A stretch of DNA of 55,457 nt, from NCBI GenBank assembly GCA_000634415.1, contig JFNH01000100.1:1-55457 (forward strand). Direction: 5' to 3'. The notes under the pieces were generated by a model. It saw only the letters and a list, made by a program, of their open reading frames with translations. It did no database searches and was not told the DNA's origin. Source of the DNA: Prochlorococcus sp. scB245a_519A13 (GTDB lineage: Bacteria > Cyanobacteriota > Cyanobacteriia > PCC-6307 > Cyanobiaceae). This document shows, in pieces, positions 36,844 to 46,717 of this stretch (position 1 is the stretch's first letter; each line of letters begins with the position of its first letter). Position numbers and translations under genes: made by a program.

Positions 36844-37302
36844 TTATCGATTATTTTTAAAAATGTTATACAGTAAAATAATGAAACCAATATTAATAGA
36901 TATATCAGCAATATTAAATACTGGAAAATTTATAATATTTAAATTTATAAAATCAACTACAAAACCTCTACATATTCTATCTATACCATTACCAATAGTT
37001 CCCCCAAGAATAAAGCTATAAGAATATAGATCGAATAAGTTTAAAGTATTTTTCCTAAATATCAAATAAATAAGTAATATAGAAAAAAAAATACTTATTA
37101 AAGATAATAATACTCTACTTCCACTAAATATGTTAAATGCTGCTCCGTAATTTTTTACAAAGTCTAATTTGAATAAAAGAAAATCTTTATTAATAAATAA
37201 TTCTTTATTATAAAACATTAAATATTTCGTAAATTGATCTATCAGAACAATAAAAATACTTAAAGATACAAAATATAATTTTGTTTTTATATTAATAATC
37301 AT
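36844..37302 (-). CDS. lspA: Lipoprotein signal peptidase
   Basis: LspA cleaves the signal peptide of prolipoproteins in the plasma membrane. The 152-residue protein has four helices; the two catalytic Asp regions are GNGIDRICRGFVVDFI and FNIADISINIG. It starts at the base where bioY ends and is followed at once by the GTPase gene. Its coding sequence is among the most A/T-rich in the window. Confidence 0.93.
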   Translation of the reverse strand: MIINIKTKLYFVSLSIFIVLIDQFTKYLMFYNKELFINKDFLLFKLDFVKNYGAAFNIFSGSRVLLSLISIFFSILLIYLIFRKNTLNLFDLYSYSFILGGTIGNGIDRICRGFVVDFINLNIINFPVFNIADISINIGFIILLYNIFKNNR

Positions 37303-37871
37303 TATTTGCTACGTTTTAAACGTTCTATAGGTTTAATAAGTAATAAAAGTGGAAAAAGCATTAAAAAATGATATCCAATTTTACCTAATGAGTATTTCCC
37401 TAAATTATATAAAAATAAACTGTATTGACTGTAGAATATAATTTGTATGAAGTTGTAAAATATTCCAGTTAAATGCATAGCACTTATTGCTATAAATCCT
37501 TTTTTTAAAAAGTATCCAAAGTTTATTTTATTTCTATTATTTAAATTATCAATTATTTTGATTAATGGATATAAACCTAATAAATATCCAAAATTTGGAG
37601 TGAGCAAATAACCTAATGAACCTCCTTGGTGAAAGACAGGTAGTATAAATAACCCCAAAAATATATATATAGAAAATGCTCTGAAAACAACTTTTTTATG
37701 GAATATAAGTGTTAATAAAATTATGGTCGGAATTTGCCATGTGATAGGTAACTCAAAGTTATTACTAGATTTATAGATAAAAGGTAGTGGAATATAAACA
37801 GTTAACATTGATGTTATTACTATTGATTGAAGACTCACCAGTATCTCAATTAATTTATAAAAATTGAGCAT
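37302..37871 (-). CDS. bioY: BioY family biotin transporter
   Basis: BioY is the substrate-binding membrane component of biotin uptake and can act alone or with ECF modules. The 189-residue protein has about six helices and the family-like LPVFHQGGSLGYLLTPNFGYLLGLYP. The energising genes bioM and bioN are not nearby. It overlaps lspA by one base and lies 15 bases after the permease gene. Confidence 0.85.
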   Translation of the reverse strand: MLNFYKLIEILVSLQSIVITSMLTVYIPLPFIYKSSNNFELPITWQIPTIILLTLIFHKKVVFRAFSIYIFLGLFILPVFHQGGSLGYLLTPNFGYLLGLYPLIKIIDNLNNRNKINFGYFLKKGFIAISAMHLTGIFYNFIQIIFYSQYSLFLYNLGKYSLGKIGYHFLMLFPLLLLIKPIERLKRSK

Positions 37872-37886
37872 TATTATAAATTCTAT

Positions 37887-39119
37887 TTATAAACTTCTCA
37901 ATGCAACAATTGGATCTAATTTAGAAGCTCTTTTTGCAGGTAAAACGCCAAAGATTAAACCTATTGATCCTGAAATGATCATGGTGGAAAAAGTAGTTGT
38001 AATTCCTACTGATGCAGGAAGTGGTGTTATCAGAGATAAAAGAAAAACACCTGATAATCCTGTTGTTGTTCCAATTAACCCGCCAATTGTAGATAAAATC
38101 AATGCTTCAATCAAAAATTGAATTAATATATCTGACTGTTTAGCTCCTATTGCTTTTCTAAGTCCAATTTCTTCAGTCCTTTCACTTACAGAAACAAGCA
38201 TAATATTCATGATTCCTATACCGCCAACCACCAAAGATACTGCCCCAATACCAGCCAATAAAAACGTTAGCCCACTTGTTATATTTGTAACTATATTCAA
38301 TGCATCTTCTTGTGATCTAACCGCAAAGTCATCATCCCTGATTATTTTATGTCTCTGCCTTAATAAGTTAGTAATCTGAAATTTAGCGGCACTAGTTGCA
38401 TTTTTATCTATCGCTTCAACACTGATGAAGCTTAAACTTACTCCATATGTTGGGTCCTTCCCTGTAATCCTGTTGACCATGGTGGTTAATGGAATATAAG
38501 CATTTTTGTCTTGATTACTCCCAAATACAGCTCCTTTTGGTTTTAATATTCCAATAATTTCATAAGTATGATCTTTAATTCTGATTTTTTCTCCAAGTGA
38601 TGAAGAATTATCTTTGAAAAATTCGTCTTTAAGATCAGGACCTATTACTACATAACTTCTTGCACTATTGATATCACTCTTAGATATAAATCTTCCCTTA
38701 TCAACTTCAAAGCTTCTTACTTCAAGAAATTCAGGAGTAACTCCTGCAATTGATATATTTAGACTTTTAGAATTTGACTGCACTATTTCGTTAGCAGAAA
38801 TTTGAGGCGCAACTTTTTTAACTGTTGGGACTTGATTACTTATTGCTACTGCATCTTCTAAAACGAGATTTTTTGGAAATGAAATACCTCTTCTTCTGGT
38901 GTCATTATTTCCAGGAACAATGAATAAAACATTTGCACCTAAATTACTTAATTGGTTTTTAGCTAATGTTTGAGCACCTCTTCCAAGCCCAACAAGTGTA
39001 ATAACTGATGCATTTCCTATAATTATTCCCAGCATTGTTAACGAACTTCTCAATTTATTCGAAACTAAGGTTTTTGTGGCCATGCCTAAGGCTTCTTTTA
39101 TTGAGATATTCCTAGACAT
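37887..39119 (-). CDS. MacB/FtsX-type ABC transporter permease
   Basis: The 410-residue protein has the MacB architecture: one N-terminal helix, a long periplasmic domain (about residues 45-275) and three C-terminal helices with ERTEEIGLRKAIGAKQSDILIQFLIEAL, the FtsX signature. It has no ATPase domain, and no partner ATPase is adjacent. The start overlaps the pyk end by eight bases, so they are translationally coupled. Substrate unknown. Confidence 0.9.
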   Translation of the reverse strand: MSRNISIKEALGMATKTLVSNKLRSSLTMLGIIIGNASVITLVGLGRGAQTLAKNQLSNLGANVLFIVPGNNDTRRRGISFPKNLVLEDAVAISNQVPTVKKVAPQISANEIVQSNSKSLNISIAGVTPEFLEVRSFEVDKGRFISKSDINSARSYVVIGPDLKDEFFKDNSSSLGEKIRIKDHTYEIIGILKPKGAVFGSNQDKNAYIPLTTMVNRITGKDPTYGVSLSFISVEAIDKNATSAAKFQITNLLRQRHKIIRDDDFAVRSQEDALNIVTNITSGLTFLLAGIGAVSLVVGGIGIMNIMLVSVSERTEEIGLRKAIGAKQSDILIQFLIEALILSTIGGLIGTTTGLSGVFLLSLITPLPASVGITTTFSTMIISGSIGLIFGVLPAKRASKLDPIVALRSL

Positions 39120-40905
39120 ATTTATATTTATCTAATGCATCATCATCATCTTCAATTTGCCCCATGTATATAACACCTTCATTTAGCTGCAGTGTAATAA
39201 GGTCGCCATTGATGATTTCATGTTTATCCATATTTTCTAAATTACAAATTGTAGAAATCTTTTTATTATTTTTGTTAAACAAGGCATAAACTTCATTTAC
39301 ATTTTGGTTCGTAACAATACCGGCAATATTTTTACTCAGTGGAATATTTTTCATTAATTCCTTCGGAACAAATAATATTTCTCCTGGGCAAATTAAGGAT
39401 ATATCAAGGTTATTTTTAATTATTCTTGCTTTACCTGTAACGCCGATTTCTCCTATTGAAATTCCTCTTGATACAATCTTTCTTACTAAACCGACTTTTA
39501 TTAAATCTGTAGAACCGCTAATTCCAGTTAATGTACCTGCGGTTTGAACTACTAAATCTCCTTGTTTTAGGATTCCCATCTCCTGAGCAATTTGCATAGC
39601 TAAACTAAAAGTTTTTGCTGTTCTTTCATCATTTTTAACTACTATTGGAGTAACTCCCCAAACTAGTTGCAATCTTCTCGCTACACTCCTCTCTGTAGTA
39701 GTTGCCAATATAGGTGTTGGTGGTCTGAACTTACTTACATTTCGAGCGGTAGAACCTGATTTTGTTAAAGGAATTATAGCCCCTGCATCAAGTTGTCTAG
39801 CTATATTACTTACTGCTGCACTAATAGCATTTGGAATCGTACTGGGTAAGTGGCTATCAATAGCCTTAAGTGGATAATCCCTTTCAATTCTTCTTGCTAT
39901 GGTTGCCATCGTTTCAACTGCCTCTACAGGATAATCGCCGACTGCAGTTTCGTTTGAAAGCATTACAGCATCTGTACCATCCAGAATTGCATTTGCAACA
40001 TCACTAACTTCGGCCCTTGTTGGTCTTGGGTTAGAAGCCATAGAATCAAGCATTTGAGTCGCTGTAATTATTGGGATACCTAATGAATTAGCTTTTCTTA
40101 TTAACTCCTTTTGTAATAGAGGAACTTCTTCAGCAGGCATTTCAACTCCCAAATCACCTCTTGCAACCATAACCCCATCACATAAGGGTAATACTGTATC
40201 GATCTGATCAATTGCTTCAAATTTTTCTATTTTTGCGACTACAGGAGTTGAATGCCCATTTTGATTTATTAAATCTTTTATCTCATTTATATCGGATGGA
40301 TTTCTTACGAAACTTAGTGCTATCCAATCAACTCCTTCAGATAAACCAAATTTTAAATCCTCTTTATCTTTTTCTGTTAGTGCTTTTACTGATAATTGAA
40401 CGTCTGGAAAATTAACACCTTTATTGTTTGAAAGAACCCCTCCTACAGTTACCATGCACTCCAAATTATTAGCTTTTGTATCAACTTTTTCTACAATCAT
40501 TTCTATTTTTCCATCATCTAAAAGTATTCTTTTCCCTTCGCTAACTTCTTGAGAAAGTTTGTCGTAGGTAACATTTGCAATAGTATTTGTACATTCGACT
40601 TCATTTGATGTCAGTGTGAATGTATCGCCTTTTTTAACTTTTACTGGCCCATCTTTAAAACGTCCTAATCGTATTTTAGGTCCTTGAAGATCTTGCAATA
40701 TTCCAATATCTATATCTAACTTTTTTGATACTTTCCTTATGGTTTTTATTCTCTCAGCATGATCTTTATGATCTCCATGAGAGAAATTTAATCTGAATGT
40801 TGTTACTCCAGCTTTAATTAAATTTGAAATTATCTCTTCAGATTGAGTTGCAGGGCCAATAGTTGCTACTATTTTTGTTCTTCTTTTTAAATCAATATTC
40901 GACAT
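39112..40905 (-). CDS. pyk: Pyruvate kinase with C-terminal PEP-utiliser-type extension
   Basis: Pyruvate kinase converts PEP and ADP to pyruvate and ATP. The 597-residue protein has the TIM-barrel core (RTKIVATIGPATQSEE, LRLNFSHGDHKDH-like, KIEKFEAIDQID, MVARGDLGVEMPAEEVP) and the regulatory domain. An extra domain of about 115 residues at the end resembles the PEP-utilising mobile domain found in cyanobacterial and some Gram-positive enzymes. It diverges from the MazG-like gene. Confidence 0.96.
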   Translation of the reverse strand: MSNIDLKRRTKIVATIGPATQSEEIISNLIKAGVTTFRLNFSHGDHKDHAERIKTIRKVSKKLDIDIGILQDLQGPKIRLGRFKDGPVKVKKGDTFTLTSNEVECTNTIANVTYDKLSQEVSEGKRILLDDGKIEMIVEKVDTKANNLECMVTVGGVLSNNKGVNFPDVQLSVKALTEKDKEDLKFGLSEGVDWIALSFVRNPSDINEIKDLINQNGHSTPVVAKIEKFEAIDQIDTVLPLCDGVMVARGDLGVEMPAEEVPLLQKELIRKANSLGIPIITATQMLDSMASNPRPTRAEVSDVANAILDGTDAVMLSNETAVGDYPVEAVETMATIARRIERDYPLKAIDSHLPSTIPNAISAAVSNIARQLDAGAIIPLTKSGSTARNVSKFRPPTPILATTTERSVARRLQLVWGVTPIVVKNDERTAKTFSLAMQIAQEMGILKQGDLVVQTAGTLTGISGSTDLIKVGLVRKIVSRGISIGEIGVTGKARIIKNNLDISLICPGEILFVPKELMKNIPLSKNIAGIVTNQNVNEVYALFNKNNKKISTICNLENMDKHEIINGDLITLQLNEGVIYMGQIEDDDDALDKYKYV

Positions 40906-40966
40906 ATATAAATAATATTGCTAGATATAAATAAATTTACCATACCCAAAGTTAGTTATTTAAGTC

Positions 40967-41296
40967 ATGGATTTTAAAACTTATCAGAAAAAAGCTAGAG
41001 AAACAGCACAATATCCAGATTTAGGTTCAAATAATATTTATCCAACTCTTGGTTTAGTGGGAGAGGCTGGCGAGGTGGCAGAAAAAGTGAAAAAGGTTAT
41101 AAGAGATAAAAATGGAATATTTGATAACGAATCAAGATTAGGTATTAAAAAAGAGTTAGGAGATGTTTTGTGGTATGTATCAAATCTTTGTACAGAATTA
41201 AATTTCAATTTAGAGGATGTTGCATTACAAAACCTTGAAAAATTAAAAATAAGAGCTGCCAAAGGCAAGATAAGAGGTTCTGGAGATGATAGATAA
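40967..41296 (+). CDS. MazG-like nucleotide pyrophosphohydrolase
   Basis: The 109-residue protein is a single MazG domain, which hydrolyses (d)NTPs to monophosphates. Metal ligands are in LGLVGEAGEVAEKVKKV and KKELGDVLWYVSNL. It is close to the short MazG homologues carried by marine cyanophages, but nothing else here suggests a phage. It ends next to the convergent yggT gene. Confidence 0.88.
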   Translation: MDFKTYQKKARETAQYPDLGSNNIYPTLGLVGEAGEVAEKVKKVIRDKNGIFDNESRLGIKKELGDVLWYVSNLCTELNFNLEDVALQNLEKLKIRAAKGKIRGSGDDR

Positions 41297-41298
41297 AT

Positions 41299-41577
41299 TC
41301 AGCTATAACCTAAGCTTGCATACTGGAGATTTGTAATTAAATTTTGAATAACATTTAAAAGTAAAAAAGCTAACAAAGATGAAATATCAAATCCACCTAT
41401 TGGAGGGATAATACCTCTAAAAATGTTTAAATAAGGATCTGTTATGGAGGTTAATGCAGATAAAACACCATTACTCCAATCAATACCTGGAAACCATGTA
41501 AGTAAAATTCTTATTATCAATATAAAAGAATAAATTGATAAAGTTTGACCCAGAACTGCAAAAATCTCAGATAACAT
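41299..41577 (-). CDS. YggT family membrane protein
   Basis: The 92-residue protein has two hydrophobic helices (about residues 10-30 and 66-88) and the motif LLTWFPGIDWSNGVLSALTSITDPYLNIFRGIIPP, typical of YggT/Ycf19. The family is linked to cell or thylakoid morphology and osmotic tolerance, but its biochemical role is not settled. It follows scpB on the same strand. Confidence 0.9.
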   Translation of the reverse strand: MLSEIFAVLGQTLSIYSFILIIRILLTWFPGIDWSNGVLSALTSITDPYLNIFRGIIPPIGGFDISSLLAFLLLNVIQNLITNLQYASLGYS

Positions 41578-41615
41578 TATCTTGTCATAATTTAATACAT
41601 CCTAACATTTACTTA

Positions 41616-42170
41616 TTATTGCTGCTTATTGTTACCACTTCCTATATTTGAGAGATATTCATTACTTACAGCAAAAGTTTGAAAAAACTTTTCTGATAAT
41701 GATAGCCAATATGATCTACCATCTTTTTGCTTCCGTTTGACGATGAATTTCTTTTCTAATAATTCTTTAATATGTTCATAAGCACCTGAACCTCGAAGAA
41801 GTATGAGGTCCGATTGCAGGATCTTTTTTTTGATCGCAATAGTTGCCAATGTCCTTAATTCGGAAGTTTTCAAATCAGAAGGAAGTAAATCATCGACGAA
41901 TTCATTAAGACTAGATTTTAGTTCGAGAGAAAAACTGTTATTAACTGCATTTAATTCAATAGCTGAGCTGGGATTAGAGTATTTATTTTTTAGATCATTA
42001 ATTGCATCATTTATCGAGTTTATATCAGAATTAGTAATTTCTGAAAGATCTTTTTTTGTTATTGGTCTGCCTTTCAAATATAGAACAGCTTCAACTTTAG
42101 TAACTAGATCTATATCAGATATTGGCGTGGTATTTAGATCAGATTGATTGATTTTAATTACCGAAATCAT
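41616..42170 (-). CDS. scpB: Segregation and condensation protein B
   Basis: ScpB forms winged-helix dimers that bind ScpA in the SMC complex. The 184-residue protein has KVEAVLYLKGRPITKKDLSEI, a first winged helix, and a second with LRTLATIAIKKKILQSDLILLRGSGAYEHIKELLEKKFI. Length is normal. scpA and smc are not in this window. It lies 18 bases after ilvA. Confidence 0.9.
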   Translation of the reverse strand: MISVIKINQSDLNTTPISDIDLVTKVEAVLYLKGRPITKKDLSEITNSDINSINDAINDLKNKYSNPSSAIELNAVNNSFSLELKSSLNEFVDDLLPSDLKTSELRTLATIAIKKKILQSDLILLRGSGAYEHIKELLEKKFIVKRKQKDGRSYWLSLSEKFFQTFAVSNEYLSNIGSGNNKQQ

Positions 42171-42188
42171 TCCTAATTTACCTTAAAT

Positions 42189-43730
42189 TTAATCTGATGC
42201 ACCAAGGAATAATCTATATGTATCGTTTTGAGTTTCATCCCAGAATTTATAGCCCAGAATTCTTACAAAATTATTCCACTCAAAAATCTCATTTTTATCA
42301 ATCAAAACTCCAATAACAATTTTTCCTACATCAGCTCCATAATTCCTGTAGTGAAATACGCTTATAGACCAATTAGATTTCATATTATTTAAGAAGTTTA
42401 TTAATGCGCCTGGCCTTTCAGGAAACTCAAATCTGTATAAAAGTTCAATAAAGTTTTTATATTCCATCTCTTTAAAATCCCTTGGTAATCTTCCACCTAC
42501 CATATGTCTGAGATGATTTTTAGATAATTCATCATCACTTATGTCAATAAATGAGTACTCAGAATTTTTAAATACACTTAATAGATTTTTTTTATCATTT
42601 AAACCATAGACTTGAACCCCTATAAAGATCTGTGCATTCTTTGAATTTGACATCCTATAGCTAAATTCAGTTAAATTTCTATTATCAAGTAACTTACAAA
42701 AATCAATTAGACTACCAGCACGTTCAGGAATTTCAACAGCCATCATTACTTCTTTACACTCTCCAAGTTCTGCTCTTTCTGCTACAAATCTAAGCCTCTC
42801 GAAATTCATATTTGCACCACATGCAATCGCAACCATTTTTTTATTTGAATGATTCGAATTTAAAATATCTTTTTTCATTCCCGCTATTGATAAGGCACCT
42901 GCGGGCTCTAATATTGATCTAGTATCCTCAAAAACATCTTTTATAGCAGCGCAGATTTCATCAGTATTAACCCTAATCATCTTATCTATATATTTTCTGC
43001 CAATATCAAAAGTATTTTCACCGATTTTTTTAACCGCCACTCCATCTGCAAATTGACCTACAGAAGATAGTTCCACAATTTTTTCTTCTTCCAAAGATTT
43101 CGTCATAGCGTCAGCATCTTCTGGTTCTACACCAATTATTTTCACTTCAGGCCATACTTTTTTAAGGTATATGGATATACCTGATATCAATCCCCCACCA
43201 CCTACAGCAATATAAATTGCATAAGGTTTTTCCTTAAGCTGTTGTTCAATTTCTATAGCTATAGTTCCTTGTCCAGCTATTACTTCTGGATCATCAAAGG
43301 GATGAATAAAGCATAAATTTCTCTCTTGGCTAATCCTTATTGCCTCTTTATAAGTTTCATCATAGTTATCGCCATATAATATAACTTTTGCTTTTAAATT
43401 TTTTACTGCATTAACTTTTACTAGAGGAGTGGTAATGGGCATTAATATAGTTGCTTCGCAATTTAACTTAAGGGCACTAAGTGCAACCCCTTGAGCATGA
43501 TTACCAGCACTAGAAGTAATTACTCCCTGAGCAAGCTGTGAATTAGAGAGCTTTCTCATTTTGTTATATGCACCTCTTATTTTGAATGAAAATACATCCT
43601 GAAGATCTTCTCTTTTTAGAAAAACTTCATTATTAAGTGTATTACTTAAATTATGAGCTTTCTCTAGTGGTGTTTTTTTTGCAACTTCATAGACTTCAGC
43701 TTGAAGTATTTTTTCAAAATAATCATTCAT
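42189..43730 (-). CDS. ilvA: Threonine ammonia-lyase, biosynthetic
   Basis: IlvA deaminates threonine to 2-oxobutanoate, the first step to isoleucine. The 513-residue protein has the PLP Lys in FSFKIRGAYNKMRKL, the SSAGNHAQGVALSA loop and VGGGGLISGI. Two ACT-like regulatory repeats follow from about residue 330 (EIPERAGSLIDFCKLL and EFPERPGALINFLNNM), so isoleucine feedback control is expected. It diverges from dxs. Confidence 0.96.
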   Translation of the reverse strand: MNDYFEKILQAEVYEVAKKTPLEKAHNLSNTLNNEVFLKREDLQDVFSFKIRGAYNKMRKLSNSQLAQGVITSSAGNHAQGVALSALKLNCEATILMPITTPLVKVNAVKNLKAKVILYGDNYDETYKEAIRISQERNLCFIHPFDDPEVIAGQGTIAIEIEQQLKEKPYAIYIAVGGGGLISGISIYLKKVWPEVKIIGVEPEDADAMTKSLEEEKIVELSSVGQFADGVAVKKIGENTFDIGRKYIDKMIRVNTDEICAAIKDVFEDTRSILEPAGALSIAGMKKDILNSNHSNKKMVAIACGANMNFERLRFVAERAELGECKEVMMAVEIPERAGSLIDFCKLLDNRNLTEFSYRMSNSKNAQIFIGVQVYGLNDKKNLLSVFKNSEYSFIDISDDELSKNHLRHMVGGRLPRDFKEMEYKNFIELLYRFEFPERPGALINFLNNMKSNWSISVFHYRNYGADVGKIVIGVLIDKNEIFEWNNFVRILGYKFWDETQNDTYRLFLGASD

Positions 43731-43846
43731 ATATATATTTTTAGCATTAATTATTAATCTAATAAAACATTACATGATCTATTTCAAAAAAATTACTCAT
43801 TTTGCACCTCGGCGTTTTAGATTATATAAATACCAATTTTTGTTAA

Positions 43847-45736
43847 ATGCTTTTAAGTGAGTTAAGTCATCCAAATCAACTTCATGGCTTAACAGTTTCA
43901 CAATTAGAGGAAATTGCATGTCAAATTAGAGAAAGACATCTTCAGGTTGTATCTACTAGTGGAGGACATCTTGGTCCTGGATTAGGTGTAGTTGAGTTGA
44001 CATTGGCTTTATATCAAACTCTTGATCTTGATTTTGACAAAGTTGTTTGGGATGTAGGACATCAAGGTTACCCTCATAAATTAATAACAGGACGTTTCAG
44101 TCAATTTGATTCTCTAAGGCAACAAAATGGTGTCGCTGGATATCTAAAAAGAAGTGAAAGTAAATTTGATCATTTTGGTGCTGGACATGCAAGTACTTCT
44201 ATTTCTGCTGCTTTAGGAATGGCAATAGCAAGAGATAAAAAAGGTGAAAATTATAAATGTGTCGCTGTTATTGGAGATGGAGCACTAACTGGAGGAATGG
44301 CATTAGAAGCTATAAATCATGCAGGTCACTTACCAAATACCCCTTTAGTCGTAGTATTGAACGATAATGATATGTCTATTTCGCCTCCGGTTGGAGCCCT
44401 TTCATCTTACTTAAATAAGGTAAGAGTAAGTCCACCATTGCAATTTTTGTCCGATAGTGTTCAAGAAAGTGTAAAAAATATTCCCTTAATTGGTAAGGAT
44501 ATCCCAGAAGAACTTAAAAATATTAAAGGAAGCGTTAGACGATTATCTGTGCCTAAGGTCGGAGCTGTTTTTGAAGAACTTGGATTTACATATATGGGTC
44601 CAATTGATGGTCATGATATTGGTAACTTAGTTAAGACCTTTAACGCTGCCCATAAACTTAAAAGACCTGTGCTTGTTCATGTTGTCACAACAAAGGGGAA
44701 GGGTTACCCATATGCAGAAGCAGATCAGGTTGGATATCATGCACAGTCTGCATTTGATCTTACAACGGGGAAATCTATTCCATCAAAGAAACCTAAACCT
44801 GTTAGTTATAGTAAGATATTTGGTCAAACCTTATTAAAAATATGTGAGCAAGATAGCAAAGTCGTGGGTATTACAGCTGCAATGGCTACAGGTACTGGTT
44901 TAGATATATTGCAAAAAAATATCCCTGATCAATACATCGATGTTGGGATAGCAGAACAACATGCAGTTACTCTTGCGGCAGGAATGTCTTGCGATGGGCT
45001 TAAACCTGTTGTAGCTATTTATAGTACTTTTCTTCAACGTGCTTTCGACCAATTAATTCATGATGTAGGGATTCAAAAATTACCTGTATCGTTTGTACTT
45101 GATAGAGCTGGCATAGTTGGGGCTGACGGTCCTACTCATCAAGGTCAGTACGATATCAGTTATATGAGATCTATACCTAATTTTGTATTGATGGCACCAA
45201 AAGATGAGTCTGAATTACAGAGAATGTTAATAACTTCAATTAACCATGATGGCCCTACAGCTCTAAGAATACCAAGAGGTTCTGGATTAGGGGTGGCTGT
45301 AATGGATGAGGGTTGGGAACCTTTGAATATAGGCGAAGCAGAAATTCTTGAAGAAGGAGAAGATATTTTAATTATTGCTTATGGATCAATGGTTGCATCA
45401 GCTATTGAAACTGCAAAAATCCTAAAAAATATGAACATTAATGCATGTATTGTTAATGCAAGATTTGTGAAACCTCTAGATAGAAATCTTATTATGCCTT
45501 TAGTAAGTAGAATTCAAAAAGTCGTAACTATGGAGGAAGGAACCTTAATTGGTGGATTTGGTTCTGCAATAGTTGAATTACTTAACGATAATGAAGTAAA
45601 CATTCCTGTATACAGGATTGGTATACCCGATGTTTTAGTTGATCATGCTTCACCTGACCAGAGTAAAGAAAAATTAGGACTTAAGCCTGATCAGATGGCA
45701 GATAAAATTGTTAAGAAATTTAAGTTAAATAATTAA
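43847..45736 (+). CDS. dxs: 1-deoxy-D-xylulose-5-phosphate synthase
   Basis: Dxs joins pyruvate and glyceraldehyde 3-phosphate with thiamine diphosphate and starts the MEP pathway. The 629-residue protein has [36 protein letters not shown] (thiamine-binding), and the transketolase centre [16 protein letters not shown]. The start is ATG at 43847. It is convergent with psaK over a possible shared terminator. Confidence 0.97.
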   Translation: MLLSELSHPNQLHGLTVSQLEEIACQIRERHLQVVSTSGGHLGPGLGVVELTLALYQTLDLDFDKVVWDVGHQGYPHKLITGRFSQFDSLRQQNGVAGYLKRSESKFDHFGAGHASTSISAALGMAIARDKKGENYKCVAVIGDGALTGGMALEAINHAGHLPNTPLVVVLNDNDMSISPPVGALSSYLNKVRVSPPLQFLSDSVQESVKNIPLIGKDIPEELKNIKGSVRRLSVPKVGAVFEELGFTYMGPIDGHDIGNLVKTFNAAHKLKRPVLVHVVTTKGKGYPYAEADQVGYHAQSAFDLTTGKSIPSKKPKPVSYSKIFGQTLLKICEQDSKVVGITAAMATGTGLDILQKNIPDQYIDVGIAEQHAVTLAAGMSCDGLKPVVAIYSTFLQRAFDQLIHDVGIQKLPVSFVLDRAGIVGADGPTHQGQYDISYMRSIPNFVLMAPKDESELQRMLITSINHDGPTALRIPRGSGLGVAVMDEGWEPLNIGEAEILEEGEDILIIAYGSMVASAIETAKILKNMNINACIVNARFVKPLDRNLIMPLVSRIQKVVTMEEGTLIGGFGSAIVELLNDNEVNIPVYRIGIPDVLVDHASPDQSKEKLGLKPDQMADKIVKKFKLNN

Positions 45737-45758
45737 AAATTTAATCAATAAATTTTTA
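45734..45758. terminator. Possible bidirectional terminator between dxs and psaK
   Basis: A 10-base A/T-only perfect stem (45734-45743 with 45749-45758) with a 5-base loop overlaps the psaK stop and begins just inside the dxs stop. The stem contains A5/T5 runs that would serve both strands. Stability is low, so this is tentative. Confidence 0.4.
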
Positions 45759-46016
45759 TAAAACACCACGTGAGGCTAACCCTAAGATTGCACCAATTCC
45801 GAAAATATGACCTAGGCAATTAGCACCTACAACTGATGCGTGACTTAAACCACCATAGAATTTTGAATTAGGTATTTCAAAACCTTCATTTGGTTTTCTT
45901 ATAGTTGCTCTGGCAATTGCGTAAGCAAAAACATTACATGCAATCATTACGACGGCACACTTTGGAGACCAAGAAAAAGTTGCTGGATCTGCAGCTGCAA
46001 ATAATGTAGTAAACAT
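45756..46016 (-). CDS. psaK: Photosystem I subunit PsaK
   Basis: PsaK is a peripheral two-helix subunit of photosystem I. The 86-residue protein has SPKCAVVMIACNVFAYAIARATIRKP and, in the second helix, GLSHASVVGANCLGHIFGIGAILG, both typical. It starts at ATG 46016. The gene stands alone between dxs and the DUF3593 gene. Confidence 0.95.
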   Translation of the reverse strand: MFTTLFAAADPATFSWSPKCAVVMIACNVFAYAIARATIRKPNEGFEIPNSKFYGGLSHASVVGANCLGHIFGIGAILGLASRGVL

Positions 46017-46082
46017 AAAAAATCGTTATTTTTATATATTCTCTAATACTTTTACCTAAAAAACACAAAATTGTAAAAGGTC

Positions 46083-46418
46083 TTAAGAGTTGTTTACTTC
46101 TAAGCTATTTAACAACCTTATAAATCCAAACAAAATAATAAAATCACTTAATGTTAGGAAGGATTCTGCTAATCCATGCAGAAAGTCAACCTCAACGAGG
46201 GTCTTATTATAGTAATTTAGTGTGAAGATAGATACCAATATAGTTATCAATACGAATAAAACAGTTAATGAAAATCCTGTTTTTACAAAACTATTAACAG
46301 ATTTTATTTTATATAAGTAGAACAAAAATATTGCATAAGGAATTATTGAAACTGCGAACAAAAATGTGTTTTCGATTGAACCTAATTTCTCTATAAATTT
46401 TAAAAAAAAATCATTCAT
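46083..46418 (-). CDS. DUF3593 family membrane protein
   Basis: This 111-residue cyanobacterial and plant protein has three hydrophobic helices and the conserved VDFLHGLAESFLTLSDFIILFGFI. It overlaps the DUF2499 gene upstream by eight bases. The two families occur together, and the pair may form one complex, but their function is unknown. Confidence 0.8.
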   Translation of the reverse strand: MNDFFLKFIEKLGSIENTFLFAVSIIPYAIFLFYLYKIKSVNSFVKTGFSLTVLFVLITILVSIFTLNYYNKTLVEVDFLHGLAESFLTLSDFIILFGFIRLLNSLEVNNS

Positions 46419-46713
46419 AAGTCTCTTTTCCTCTAAAAATAATTATTGCTGCTAAGGCTAATGTGGAATTTCCTATAAATGTAAATATCCCTTGAAGTGA
46501 TACTAGACCGTAAAGATTTTCCTGGTTGTCATAGATATGCCAAGTGATCGCACACATAGCACCAATTAAGTTTGGGACCATAGCGAGGCTTAACCAAAAA
46601 AATAAATTATATTTTTTATATGTAGAAATTTTTTTTATGACAAATATGGCAAAAATCCATTCTATTACTGACGAGATATGTATTAACCAAGTTCCAAATG
46701 ATAATTCGTGCAA
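46411..46713 (-). CDS. DUF2499 family membrane protein
   Basis: The 100-residue protein has the DUF2499 motifs LSFGTWLIHISSVIEW, AMVPNLIGAMCAITWHIYDN and LVSLQGIFTFIGNSTLALAA over three helices. It overlaps the DUF3593 gene downstream and ends 4 bases after prxQ. Homologues occur in plastids, so a thylakoid or envelope role is possible but not shown. Confidence 0.85.
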   Translation of the reverse strand: MHELSFGTWLIHISSVIEWIFAIFVIKKISTYKKYNLFFWLSLAMVPNLIGAMCAITWHIYDNQENLYGLVSLQGIFTFIGNSTLALAAIIIFRGKETYE

Positions 46714-46717
46714 AATT

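Noticed and set aside
40967-41296. MazG-like gene as a sign of a prophage or phage-derived island
   Set aside because: No integrase, structural phage gene or attachment repeat is nearby, and the neighbours are core genes; MazG is also a normal cellular gene.
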